Shown here: positions 43,447-51,634 of the stretch, one piece after another | Numbering within the stretch: the stretch's first letter is position 1 | Layout: the number at the start of each line of letters is the position of its first letter | Assembly: GCF_003385455.1 (NCBI RefSeq) | Contig: NZ_QNUF01000023.1 | Span: 1-64,000, forward strand | DNA: 64,000 nt | From: Chryseobacterium rhizosphaerae | GTDB taxonomy: Bacteria > Bacteroidota > Bacteroidia > Flavobacteriales > Weeksellaceae | Direction of reading: 5' to 3' | Position numbers and translations under genes: made by a program | Notes under the pieces: model-generated | Told to the model about the DNA's origin: nothing | What the model saw: the letters and a program-made list of their open reading frames with translations, nothing else | Databases searched by the model: none

Positions 43447-44473
43447 TTCAAAAACCGATATTGTAATTTCTGCTATTGGCTTTAACAGTCCGTATGGAAC
43501 AGAAATAGATGAATACCTGAACAATTGGGGAAATCTGCCCCTACCTTCTTCTATCATTGAAGATCATGATCCTCAGAAATTTTTAAAACCCAAAGGGCAG
43601 CGTTTTCTGAATAAAGCCACATTAATTTACTGTAATGCCGCATTCCAGTCTATTCATAACCGGGATTTAGGTAAGTATATACAAAACAATCCGGAGAGGA
43701 TTGGGCTCTATGATGGAACGGAACTATCTAACCTTGAGGACTGTTTTATTTTCGATTTAACAGCTAAAAATCAGGGACCGGACAGAGTAAGCCCTATGAA
43801 AGCACCCAGCACAATCGCTAATGCAGCAGCCAGCCAGATGGCTATACAAACCGGAATAAAAGGACCTAACTTCAGTGTATGCGCAGGAATGGCGGGAAGT
43901 CTCCAGGCATTGGATATTGCTTATCTTCATTTGAAACAGGGAATGATAGATTACGGAGTAACGGCTTCTACGGAGGTACGGAATTCCTATCAGAAAGCAA
44001 TACAAAAAACCCAGAGAAATAAATCTCCGGAACTGGGAATCTCCATGATTCTGGAACGTCAGGAATCTTTAGAAAAGGACAACAGGAAGCCTTTAGCCCG
44101 AATTACAATGCTGCATTCTGAAACCTATACCCATGATGCAATTCCTTTTGAAACCTATTTGTATGAAATGTTATTCCCGGTCATAAGACTGTACAATACA
44201 GATACGATCATTGTCTCCGGCGGAACTTCCACAATACATACCAATATATTCGAAAACTTATTTAAAGAAAAGAATTTTCCTGTGACAGTATTGTATCCTG
44301 AAGATAAATTCGGTGATCTGGATAATGCCGGAGGAATGCTAGGTATTGCTTATGCCATTTCAGTATTTAACGGCCAAAACTCTCACAGAACAGACAAAAA
44401 AAACATCCTTGTCCTGTCAGCAGATCCGTCCGGAACAGTAATCTACACCATTATAGAAAAAAACAGTATATAG
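43433..44473 (+). CDS. Inactive ketosynthase-like protein (chain-length-factor type)
   Basis: A 346-residue KS-fold protein without the catalytic residues. Aligning GPNFSV...AYLHLKQG with the partner's GPNMVI...AYSMIQEG places Met (about residue 153) at the active Cys, although a Cys (150) lies three residues away. The region equivalent to the first His reads SGGTSTIHTN and the second reads FGDLDNAGGMLG, with Asp for His. This fits a chain-length factor partner of the overlapping KS. It is shorter and more divergent than typical CLFs, which usually have Gln at the Cys position. Confidence 0.82.
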   Translation: MIQINSKTDIVISAIGFNSPYGTEIDEYLNNWGNLPLPSSIIEDHDPQKFLKPKGQRFLNKATLIYCNAAFQSIHNRDLGKYIQNNPERIGLYDGTELSNLEDCFIFDLTAKNQGPDRVSPMKAPSTIANAAASQMAIQTGIKGPNFSVCAGMAGSLQALDIAYLHLKQGMIDYGVTASTEVRNSYQKAIQKTQRNKSPELGISMILERQESLEKDNRKPLARITMLHSETYTHDAIPFETYLYEMLFPVIRLYNTDTIIVSGGTSTIHTNIFENLFKEKNFPVTVLYPEDKFGDLDNAGGMLGIAYAISVFNGQNSHRTDKKNILVLSADPSGTVIYTIIEKNSI

Positions 44474-44474
44474 T

Positions 44475-44957
44475 ATGAAAGCCATTTTAGAATCCTATCA
44501 AATCTCCCAAATAGTAAAATACCGATACCCTTTTTTACTCATAGACAAAGTCACCGAATATGTAAAAGGGGAAAGACTAAAAGCCGTCAAAGCTGTATCT
44601 ATGGGAGAACCTTATTTTTCAGGACATTTTCCTGATTTTCCCATCATGCCCGGCGTCCTCATTACCGAAGCTCTTGCTCAGACCTCTTCATTAATGACGG
44701 TCCTGGATAGTCTGGATTGGCAAGCTGGCAGTGAAATTCCAACTTCAGAAGCAACTTCAATGGGAGTATTGGGAAGCGTTCAAATCAGCTTTTTACAATC
44801 TGTACTTCCAGGAAACTTACTGGAACTGGAGGTCAGCATAGATTGGAAAAAGGGATCCGCCAGCTCTGTGAACGTCAAAGCATCGGTAGAAGGCTCTATC
44901 TGTGCAAAAGGCAAAATCACAGTGATGTCTGTTGATAAAAGTAAAATCTCTTCTTAA
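44475..44957 (+). CDS. FabZ-like 3-hydroxyacyl-ACP dehydratase
   Basis: A 160-residue hotdog-fold protein with the FabZ active site: H51 in YFSGHFPDFPIMPGVLI and E65 in TEALAQT, matching the catalytic His and Glu of E. coli FabZ (54 and 68) in spacing. It should remove water from the beta-hydroxyacyl-ACP. With no enoyl reductase in the cluster the double bonds would stay, giving a polyene. It starts one base after the preceding stop codon. Confidence 0.92.
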   Translation: MKAILESYQISQIVKYRYPFLLIDKVTEYVKGERLKAVKAVSMGEPYFSGHFPDFPIMPGVLITEALAQTSSLMTVLDSLDWQAGSEIPTSEATSMGVLGSVQISFLQSVLPGNLLELEVSIDWKKGSASSVNVKASVEGSICAKGKITVMSVDKSKISS

Positions 44958-44959
44958 GC

Positions 44960-45688
44960 ATGAATACGCCTATTTTATTCTGTATTCCTTATGCAGGTGG
45001 ATCATCAATGTCATTTTCAAATATTAGAAGCCTGATCAGCATGGAGGGGTTGGAGATTAAATGCCTGGAACTTCCGGGAAGAGGTCTTAGACACAAAGAA
45101 CCACTCCTCTCCTCTCTGGATGAGGCAGTGGAGGACCTTTATGCACATATAAAAGACAGTCTGGTATTTCCGCAAAGACCTATTTTAATCTGGGGGCACA
45201 GTATGGGTGCTATTTTAGCCCTATTGGTTTCTTCCAAATTAAATAAATATCAGTTCAATACGGTTGGATTATTGGTTTCAGGAATGAAAGCACCTACCCA
45301 CCAGTCATCACCTCATACCCTGTCCGAAAAGGCTAAAAACAAATTATTATCTGATCTTTTACCTATCAAGTATGAGCAGAACAAAGAGGCTCCTCTTTTT
45401 CAAAAAATTTATAAGAAAAGAATGGAGATTATGGAAAAAGATGTAGAAATATTGGAAAAATATCAGACTGATAATTGGTCAAAAATATCTGTATCCAATA
45501 CTATAGCCGTTATCATGGGCGAAAGTGACGAACTATACCCTACCTTATCCTATTATGAAAACTGGAAACTTCATACTTCAGGCAATACAGAATGGTTTCC
45601 GATAAAGGGCAATCATTTTTTCCCGATGCAACATCCGGAAGAAACCGCCAGATTACTTACTCAAATACTAACACAAATATTGAACTAA
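44960..45688 (+). CDS. Type II thioesterase (GrsT-like)
   Basis: A 242-residue alpha/beta hydrolase: FCIPYAGGSSMSF, ELPGRGLRHKEPL, nucleophile S81 in WGHSMGAILA, acid region MGESDELYP and a His in IKGNHFFPMQHPE. This is the standard type II (editing) thioesterase pattern. It may release the finished chain from the ACP or clear stalled intermediates. Start is two bases after the dehydratase stop. Confidence 0.92.
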   Translation: MNTPILFCIPYAGGSSMSFSNIRSLISMEGLEIKCLELPGRGLRHKEPLLSSLDEAVEDLYAHIKDSLVFPQRPILIWGHSMGAILALLVSSKLNKYQFNTVGLLVSGMKAPTHQSSPHTLSEKAKNKLLSDLLPIKYEQNKEAPLFQKIYKKRMEIMEKDVEILEKYQTDNWSKISVSNTIAVIMGESDELYPTLSYYENWKLHTSGNTEWFPIKGNHFFPMQHPEETARLLTQILTQILN

Positions 45689-45717
45689 AACAATCCATTA
45701 ACTTAAAAAAACAAAAA

Positions 45718-46938
45718 ATGAAAGTGAAAAAATTATTATTCTTACCGGCAATCGCCTTGCTTAGTCTAATGTATGCATGCTCCAATGATAGTATGACACT
45801 GGAACCTATTGCTGAACCCAATGCACAAATATCAGCTTTATCCATGTCCAGAAATGTCTCATCGCTATCTGCTTATTTTGGTGATAATATAGATTTCAAC
45901 AATTTACCCAATTATGCCAACCAAAATATTCCCATGTATATATTCAGGAACAACATTCCGTTCATTAATCGTATCACCAATGAAGGAGCTACATTAGGAA
46001 GGGTTTTATTTTATGATAAGAAGCTCTCCAGCAACAATACCGTATCATGTTCCAGCTGCCATAAACAGGAATTGGCATTTGGAGATAATAATGTTGCCAG
46101 TCAGGGGGTAAATGGAACAACGGGCAGACATTCTATGAGGCTGATCAATGTGAGATTTGCAGAAGAAGCCAGATTATTCTGGGATAAACGGGCAGCCTCC
46201 CTGGATACCCAGACAACCATTCCGATAAAAGACCATGTAGAAATGGGCTATAGTGGTAAGAACGGAGCCCCATCATTTGATAATCTTATTACAAAACTTC
46301 AGGGCCTGGAGTATTATAAAGACCTTTTCACAAGAGCCTATGGCAGCCCGGAGATTACCGAAGAAAAAATGCAGAAAGCATTAGCCCAATTTGTCAGCAG
46401 TATCATCTCTTTTGACTCAAAGTATGACGAAGGAAGAACTATGAGTGGATCTGATTTTCTTGATTTCCCTAACTTTACCGCCGAAGAAAACCTTGGAAAA
46501 AAACTATTCCTGGAATTTCCTGTTGCTGTACGGGGAACCCGTGCAGGAGGAGGTTTTGGCTGTGCAAGCTGCCACCTGGCTTCGGAATTTGGGATGAGTG
46601 CCCTGAGTGGTAATAATGGCGTAATTGATAAAATAGGGAGTACTGACATAGATCTTACTGTGACCAATTCTCCTTCAATGCGGGATCTGGTTAATTCCAA
46701 TGGACAACCTCATGCTCCTATGATGCATTCTGCTGTATTTTCTACGTTAGAGCAGGTAATAGATCACTATAACAATATTCCACAAGACCCCAGAAACAAC
46801 AAACTGGATAATAACCTCCGTTTAAGAGGTTTAAATGCTACACCGGAGGAAAAAAAGGCGGTTATTGCCTTTATGAAAACTCTTACCGGAAAAAATGTTT
46901 ATAAGGATAAAAAATGGTCAAACCCATTTATCAATTAA
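45718..46938 (+). CDS. Di-heme cytochrome c peroxidase/MauG-like lipoprotein
   Basis: About 406 residues. A signal peptide ends in the lipobox LMYAC (Cys21), so it is anchored in the periplasm. Two heme-binding CxxCH motifs (C111-C114-H115 in VSCSSCHKQELAFG; C282-C285-H286 in FGCASCHLASEFG) define the bacterial di-heme peroxidase/MauG family. ATG 45718 is chosen because it starts the signal peptide; the longer frame runs inside the thioesterase gene. It begins 29 bases after the thioesterase stop, so it is probably co-transcribed. It could act on the exported product or simply detoxify peroxide. Confidence 0.9.
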   Translation: MKVKKLLFLPAIALLSLMYACSNDSMTLEPIAEPNAQISALSMSRNVSSLSAYFGDNIDFNNLPNYANQNIPMYIFRNNIPFINRITNEGATLGRVLFYDKKLSSNNTVSCSSCHKQELAFGDNNVASQGVNGTTGRHSMRLINVRFAEEARLFWDKRAASLDTQTTIPIKDHVEMGYSGKNGAPSFDNLITKLQGLEYYKDLFTRAYGSPEITEEKMQKALAQFVSSIISFDSKYDEGRTMSGSDFLDFPNFTAEENLGKKLFLEFPVAVRGTRAGGGFGCASCHLASEFGMSALSGNNGVIDKIGSTDIDLTVTNSPSMRDLVNSNGQPHAPMMHSAVFSTLEQVIDHYNNIPQDPRNNKLDNNLRLRGLNATPEEKKAVIAFMKTLTGKNVYKDKKWSNPFIN

Positions 46939-46951
46939 TAGAATTTGATAT

Positions 46952-46979
46952 AAAAGCCGGCTTTTGCCGGCTTTTTTTT
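46952..46979. terminator. Terminator at the end of the polyketide cluster
   Basis: AAAAGCCGGC, TTTT loop, GCCGGCTTTT and a T tract: a strong, GC-rich 10-bp stem. It marks the cluster's 3-prime boundary. The stretch to 47109 holds no ORF. Confidence 0.92.
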
Positions 46980-47109
46980 AAACATCTCCGGAATCTCTCA
47001 TAATTCCATTCTTCCGGATAATGCGGATCGTATTGTTTGATTTCCGAATCTATATGATATCCATAAATACAGTGTACCCAATATCATGGAGTATCATAGT
47101 GATAGACAG

Positions 47110-49413
47110 TTAAAGCCCAAATTTAGAAAACAGTCCCGGTTTTTTCCATGATGCTCTGTATTCATCAGCAATAGAATCATAGTCTGGAAAAGAACACACA
47201 TGATCCAATATCGCATGTGCTTCCTTAAGATTACCAGACTTGTACAGAACAGCTGCCTTTGCCAGCTCTACTCCTTCCATTAATTTGTCATATCCCCACT
47301 CTTCATTATTATAGATCGTAAAAAACCTTTCAGCAAGTGATAAAGTCTGATCTTTATGATCCAGTTTACTGTAAATTCTGACTCCATAGCTGAGCCAAAG
47401 TACATAATCTTCAGTGTCCATGATTTCCGCATTGAAAGTATCATGATTACCAAATGCGGACGCAGCTTCCGGGTATGCTCCATGAAAATAATTGCTCTTT
47501 ACCATCATATAAATTGTTTTCGCCCTGTCGAAACTGTCCAGCATAAAATCTTTTTTGCTTTCCAGATACTTATGAGCTGTGATGGCTACTTTTCTGTAAT
47601 CTTCGCGTTCATTATAGAGCTGCATCAGAATATATTGTGGATGAGGTTCCCGGGGAAAACGTTCGGCAACTTTTTCATAATAAGATTGTCTGGTTATATA
47701 ATCTTCGTTATCCAGACGCTGATCCATTATTTCCTCCAAAATATTCTTACCTGCTTCCAGATCCCTGTAATCATAATCACTGATCTCCGGATGTTCCATA
47801 CTGTACTGATAGAAGTAAGTAAGGGTTTCTTCAGCATTCCTGTAAACATTATCACATCCCAGCAGGCAATGAACTTCAATCTGGCGTGCTTTATAGTATA
47901 AATTTTTATAAAAATAACGATCGTCCTCTTCATCATAGAGATTAAAATATCTGTTCAGCGCTGCCTCAGCCTCTTCATCGTCTTCACCCTCTAACAATGC
48001 ATCCAGCAATACAAAATGAAGTTCCCTGAACTCGGAATATGTAAGCCCTTCAGAGGCTTTGGCGGCAGAAGTATAATGATCACCCTGCAAAGAATATTTA
48101 ATGGCTAAATTATTACAGCACATCGCCCTGGTATGCAGGTCACTGTAATAATCGCTATCAAACTGGCCCTGTTTATAATATCTTCGGAATGCTTTGTAAG
48201 CCTGCTCATACACTATCCGGCTAACTTCAGTCCACAGTAACGTATCATTTTCATCTTGTATATTTTCTATAAACTCATTCAGATAAACTCCTTCATTATA
48301 GATGTCTCCGGGCAAATCCGAAAATACAGGAATTTCAGCCGGTATCACTTTATAAAGGTGATATTCTGATTCTGCTTTCCGTCTCCATGCCGTTGCGTTT
48401 GATGATAAGGCTACGGCTTTTTGTAGCAGGGGAATTGCCTCAGCGTAACTCTCTTCTTCATAGAGATAAGTCCCGGCAAAGTAGTAACCTGAAAAAAGTT
48501 CCGAATGTATAGTAATCACTTCAAGAGCATGCTCATAATAAAAGTGTTCAGAGATATTCATCAGGTCAGCATAATTTCTTTCAATGATCAGCTGGTAGTA
48601 GAAAACATCAGGATAATCATATCCGTTTTGAATCAATTCTGCAAAACGCTGATGCCACTCTACCAGCTTTTCCTGTATATACAAAGCACTGTTAGTCCCT
48701 TTGATGGCTTTCAGCATCATCTTCACTGAAAGATCCGGAGCATTATTTTCATAGGCAATATCTGCAAGGTTAATAAAATCATTGTCATCTCTGCTTACAA
48801 ACGTAGATTGTCCCTCTTCAATAAGAGTTATTAATTTTTCTCCGGGGATCATTTTTTCGCGATCCAGCAGATATATCTTTTTGATCCAGAACAAGGAGGT
48901 ATTTTTATCCCTCAGCTCCCGGTTGTCTGCAAATGCTCTTTGAAAATAATATATTCCGCCTTCAAGGCTGTTTAAAAGGGCCTCATTTTCGCCCAAAGAT
49001 TCATATATTTTTACCAAAAAATCATAGCCATAGGCTTCGTATTCAATATGATCCAGTAAACGTTCTGCATATGTTATAAATTCTACCTTGTTTTCTTCTG
49101 TGATATGTTTTTTCATCCTGCCTATCTGCATCAATGTATATTCGTTGCTTAAAGGATAATCCAGAATATTATAAAGGGCTTTAAGGTTGTTCGGATTTAG
49201 TTTTAAAATTCTGCGCAGATACGGAATTACTTTGTCACAGATAGCATTGTAGACTTCTTCATGTCCTTCATCATACACCCTGTCATGATGTGCCACTGCC
49301 ATTAAAAATAAAACGTCTTCATGGTCAGGATGGGATAATAAGTAGTTTTCACCCTGTGCAATACACTGTTCCAGTTCTCCACGATAAAACAGCTGTTCAA
49401 AATTGTTGTACAT
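47110..49413 (-). CDS. Large TPR-repeat protein
   Basis: A 767-residue soluble protein, rich in Tyr, Glu and Asp, built from degenerate TPR-like helical pairs along its length (for example YEEESYAEAIPLLQKAVALS, AKYSLQGDHY-type units and YNEREDYRKVAITAHKYL). There is no signal peptide or membrane helix. Such proteins are scaffolds for other proteins; the partner cannot be named. It is a single gene, convergent with the polyketide cluster across its terminator. Confidence 0.75.
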   Translation of the reverse strand: MYNNFEQLFYRGELEQCIAQGENYLLSHPDHEDVLFLMAVAHHDRVYDEGHEEVYNAICDKVIPYLRRILKLNPNNLKALYNILDYPLSNEYTLMQIGRMKKHITEENKVEFITYAERLLDHIEYEAYGYDFLVKIYESLGENEALLNSLEGGIYYFQRAFADNRELRDKNTSLFWIKKIYLLDREKMIPGEKLITLIEEGQSTFVSRDDNDFINLADIAYENNAPDLSVKMMLKAIKGTNSALYIQEKLVEWHQRFAELIQNGYDYPDVFYYQLIIERNYADLMNISEHFYYEHALEVITIHSELFSGYYFAGTYLYEEESYAEAIPLLQKAVALSSNATAWRRKAESEYHLYKVIPAEIPVFSDLPGDIYNEGVYLNEFIENIQDENDTLLWTEVSRIVYEQAYKAFRRYYKQGQFDSDYYSDLHTRAMCCNNLAIKYSLQGDHYTSAAKASEGLTYSEFRELHFVLLDALLEGEDDEEAEAALNRYFNLYDEEDDRYFYKNLYYKARQIEVHCLLGCDNVYRNAEETLTYFYQYSMEHPEISDYDYRDLEAGKNILEEIMDQRLDNEDYITRQSYYEKVAERFPREPHPQYILMQLYNEREDYRKVAITAHKYLESKKDFMLDSFDRAKTIYMMVKSNYFHGAYPEAASAFGNHDTFNAEIMDTEDYVLWLSYGVRIYSKLDHKDQTLSLAERFFTIYNNEEWGYDKLMEGVELAKAAVLYKSGNLKEAHAILDHVCSFPDYDSIADEYRASWKKPGLFSKFGL

Positions 49414-49722
49414 TATTAATATTTTGTTCTAAAATTCTATTGTTTTTTCCTATCAGCTTTAGAAGCCTAAGGATTTTTTGATGTGGTATGCAAAATATAA
49501 AAAACAAAATTAAAAACAGAGGAAAATACCCATAAAATCAGGAATAATATGATATTAAACTTATAGACCTTTACGCGTAAAAACTCAATATGTCTGATAC
49601 AGAAAAGTTTATCATCATGAGCCAGAATAGTAAATTATTATACAAAAAATTAAAATCTTATTAAATCAGAAAAATTACTGCATAAAATTGCCCTAATTCT
49701 TTAATTTTCAAATTTAAAGCCT

Positions 49723-49730
49723 TAATTTTG
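49723..49730 (+). promoter_or_regulatory. -7 promoter box of a secreted-protein gene
   Basis: TAATTTTG matches TAnnTTTG, with TTTA at the -33 distance (49700-49703, one mismatch). An in-frame TTG (49728) is part of this box, so the real start must be downstream. The remainder of the 49414-49766 gap is A/T-rich and holds nothing else I can identify. Confidence 0.5.
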
Positions 49731-49772
49731 AAGCGAAATTCAGAAAATTCAGATTCTTCAACAACTATGTAC

Positions 49773-50537
49773 ATGAAAAAAATGATGATCGGGCTTTGTT
49801 CAGCCCTATCGGTTATTGTTTTGGGACAAAAAAAGCCCTCAAAAGTAAGTAATCTTACCGCTTACAGTTATCAGACATTCAATTGTGACAACAAAGGATA
49901 TTTTGATGCTGCCAAATATGAAAAAGAAGAAATAGACGGCGTTAATAAACTGCTATATAAATTCAATGGGGTTCATTTTGATACGAATCCTATTTTTAAG
50001 CTTTCCAGCCTTGAAGAGGTTCGCAAAAATAAAGAGGCTCACTTAGAAAACCTCGAAAAACAATATCAGGAAAAAAAAGAAGAACTTTATAGTCTTAAAG
50101 TGATCGATTTACCGGTTTGGAAAAACCTGTATGAGAATGCTATTCAGACTTTTGAAAATGAGTATGAATTAAACAAGGAAGAGATTATGGCTTTTTCTGA
50201 TCCTTCGACCCTCAAAAACAGTAAATTTTATAATACCTGTAAAGAGCCTATAGATGCTATATCTTCTCCGGATCGGGAAAAAATGTTTGAGGCCTGGAAA
50301 AACTTTACGGAATTAAAAAGCAAAAACAACGCAGACCCTAAAGGCGTGATGGCCAGATTTGATCTAAAAATGAATGATCCTCAAAAAGAAGATTACGCCT
50401 TGATTGATCTGATCGGCCTTAGTTTTCACAACTGTGCCAACAGTAGTTTCAGACAAAAGCGTGAAGATGAAGGAACCGTTTACAAAGATTTTGATAAGAT
50501 TTTCATGAAGCTGAAAAAAAACTGTGAAGAATTGTAA
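49773..50537 (+). CDS. Exported protein of unknown function
   Basis: About 254 residues with a signal peptide (KKMMIGLCSALSVIVLGQ). The mature protein is helical and charged, with a coiled-coil-like stretch (EAHLENLEKQYQEKKEEL) and Cys residues at intervals (FNCDN, NTCKEP, HNCANS, KNCEEL) that could form disulfides in the periplasm. Start at 49773; ATG 49767 would add two residues. I do not recognise the family. Confidence 0.7.
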   Translation: MKKMMIGLCSALSVIVLGQKKPSKVSNLTAYSYQTFNCDNKGYFDAAKYEKEEIDGVNKLLYKFNGVHFDTNPIFKLSSLEEVRKNKEAHLENLEKQYQEKKEELYSLKVIDLPVWKNLYENAIQTFENEYELNKEEIMAFSDPSTLKNSKFYNTCKEPIDAISSPDREKMFEAWKNFTELKSKNNADPKGVMARFDLKMNDPQKEDYALIDLIGLSFHNCANSSFRQKREDEGTVYKDFDKIFMKLKKNCEEL

Positions 50538-50580
50538 GATCTGTTTTTATTGAAAAATTGAAGAATTTAAAAATATCATG

Positions 50581-50608
50581 CAGCACCTGATTGGGTGCTG
50601 TTTTTTTT
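50581..50608 (+). terminator. Terminator after the exported protein gene
   Basis: CAGCACC, TGATTG loop, GGTGCTG and an eight-base T tract. Confidence 0.85.
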
Positions 50609-50764
50609 GTTTAGGAACGATGTAGATATTGTCATAGCATTTCCACTCTTCTCCAATCTGCAGAATATTGAGGTTGAAAATCAGGTCTTTAAACTTCTGA
50701 TTATTTTATCTCTACTTAGTTCTATCTTTTTGTATCTTCAATTCTTAATTAAAAAACATAAAAA

Positions 50765-51517
50765 ATGAAAAACAAACAAAAAGCAATCGAACTCTTAAAT
50801 GGTATTGAAACACGGGTACCTCTTGATCATATCAATGAAGAGAAGTACATACAACACAATCTGAATATTGGCGAAGGACATGCAGGCTTAGAAGCCCTGT
50901 TTTCGCAGCTTCCAAAAGGCTCTACCAAGGTAAATATCATAAGGGCTTTTGAGGATGGTGACTATGCCTTCTGTCATGTAGATTACAACTTTTTCGGCCC
51001 CAAAATAGGATTTGATATTTTCCGTTTCGAAGAAGGAAAAGCAGTGGAACATTGGGATAACCTTCAGGAGACATCCGGCCCAAATCCAAGCGGTCATACC
51101 ATGACAGACGGTACAACAACGATTACAGACCCAGACAAAACGGAGGCTAACAAAGTATTGGCACGAAGCTTTGTAGAGGATATTCTGGTCAACGGAAAAA
51201 TGGACAAGTTAACCCATTATATTGATGGTGAAAACTATACCCAACACAATCCACAAATAGGTGATGGTCTGTCTGGCCTGGGGAAAGCTTTGGAATATAT
51301 GGCTTCTCAGGGTATTACGATGCAATATGACACCATCCATTTAGTATTGGGAGAAGGTAATTTCGTACTCACTGCAAGCGAAGGTAAATTTGGCGGAAAG
51401 CACACCTCTTTTTATGATTTATTCCGCATTGAAAACGGAAAAATTGTCGAACATTGGGATACCATAGAAGAAATTCCGGCAAAGGAAAACTGGAAAAATA
51501 ACAATGGAAAATTTTAA
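50765..51517 (+). CDS. Tandem SnoaL-like (NTF2-fold) protein
   Basis: A 250-residue protein with two SnoaL-like domains in a row. The pairs YIQHNLNIGEGHAGLEALF / YTQHNPQIGDGLSGLGKAL, and DIFRFEEGKAVEHWDNLQE / DLFRIENGKIVEHWDTIEE, align closely, showing an internal duplication. SnoaL-like folds cover polyketide cyclases and many small enzymes or binding proteins. No signal peptide. The function is unknown; distance and a terminator separate it from the polyketide cluster. Confidence 0.85.
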   Translation: MKNKQKAIELLNGIETRVPLDHINEEKYIQHNLNIGEGHAGLEALFSQLPKGSTKVNIIRAFEDGDYAFCHVDYNFFGPKIGFDIFRFEEGKAVEHWDNLQETSGPNPSGHTMTDGTTTITDPDKTEANKVLARSFVEDILVNGKMDKLTHYIDGENYTQHNPQIGDGLSGLGKALEYMASQGITMQYDTIHLVLGEGNFVLTASEGKFGGKHTSFYDLFRIENGKIVEHWDTIEEIPAKENWKNNNGKF

Positions 51518-51579
51518 CCGAAAAACTTTTACAGTCAGGCTCCTCATAAGTTTAAACAATCTTACTATTTATAAAAATC

Positions 51580-51611
51580 AAAAAGCGTATCAAAAAAATG
51601 ATACGCTTTTT
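51580..51611. terminator. Bidirectional terminator between SnoaL-like and RND genes
   Basis: A 13-bp perfect stem (AAAAAGCGTATCA and complement) with an A6 loop, flanked by A and T runs; it serves both convergent genes. Confidence 0.9.
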
Positions 51612-51634
51612 GGGTTAATTAAAGGTTGTTATTT

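Noticed and set aside
45592-45717. Longer start for the di-heme peroxidase inside the thioesterase gene
   Set aside because: The added residues are another frame of the thioesterase and would bury the lipoprotein signal peptide that begins at 45718.
38524-46938. Flexirubin or standard aryl polyene cluster
   Set aside because: No tyrosine ammonia-lyase, aryl-CoA ligase, DarA/DarB, glycosyl/acyltransferase or export genes are present in or around the cluster.
47356-47901. 181-codon open frame opposite the TPR protein gene
   Set aside because: Fully antisense to a longer, well-composed gene; high Ile/Phe/His content and no recognisable domain.
49728-49772. TTG start at 49728 for the exported protein
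   Set aside because: The TTG is part of the TAATTTTG -7 box and the added residues would precede a clear signal peptide.
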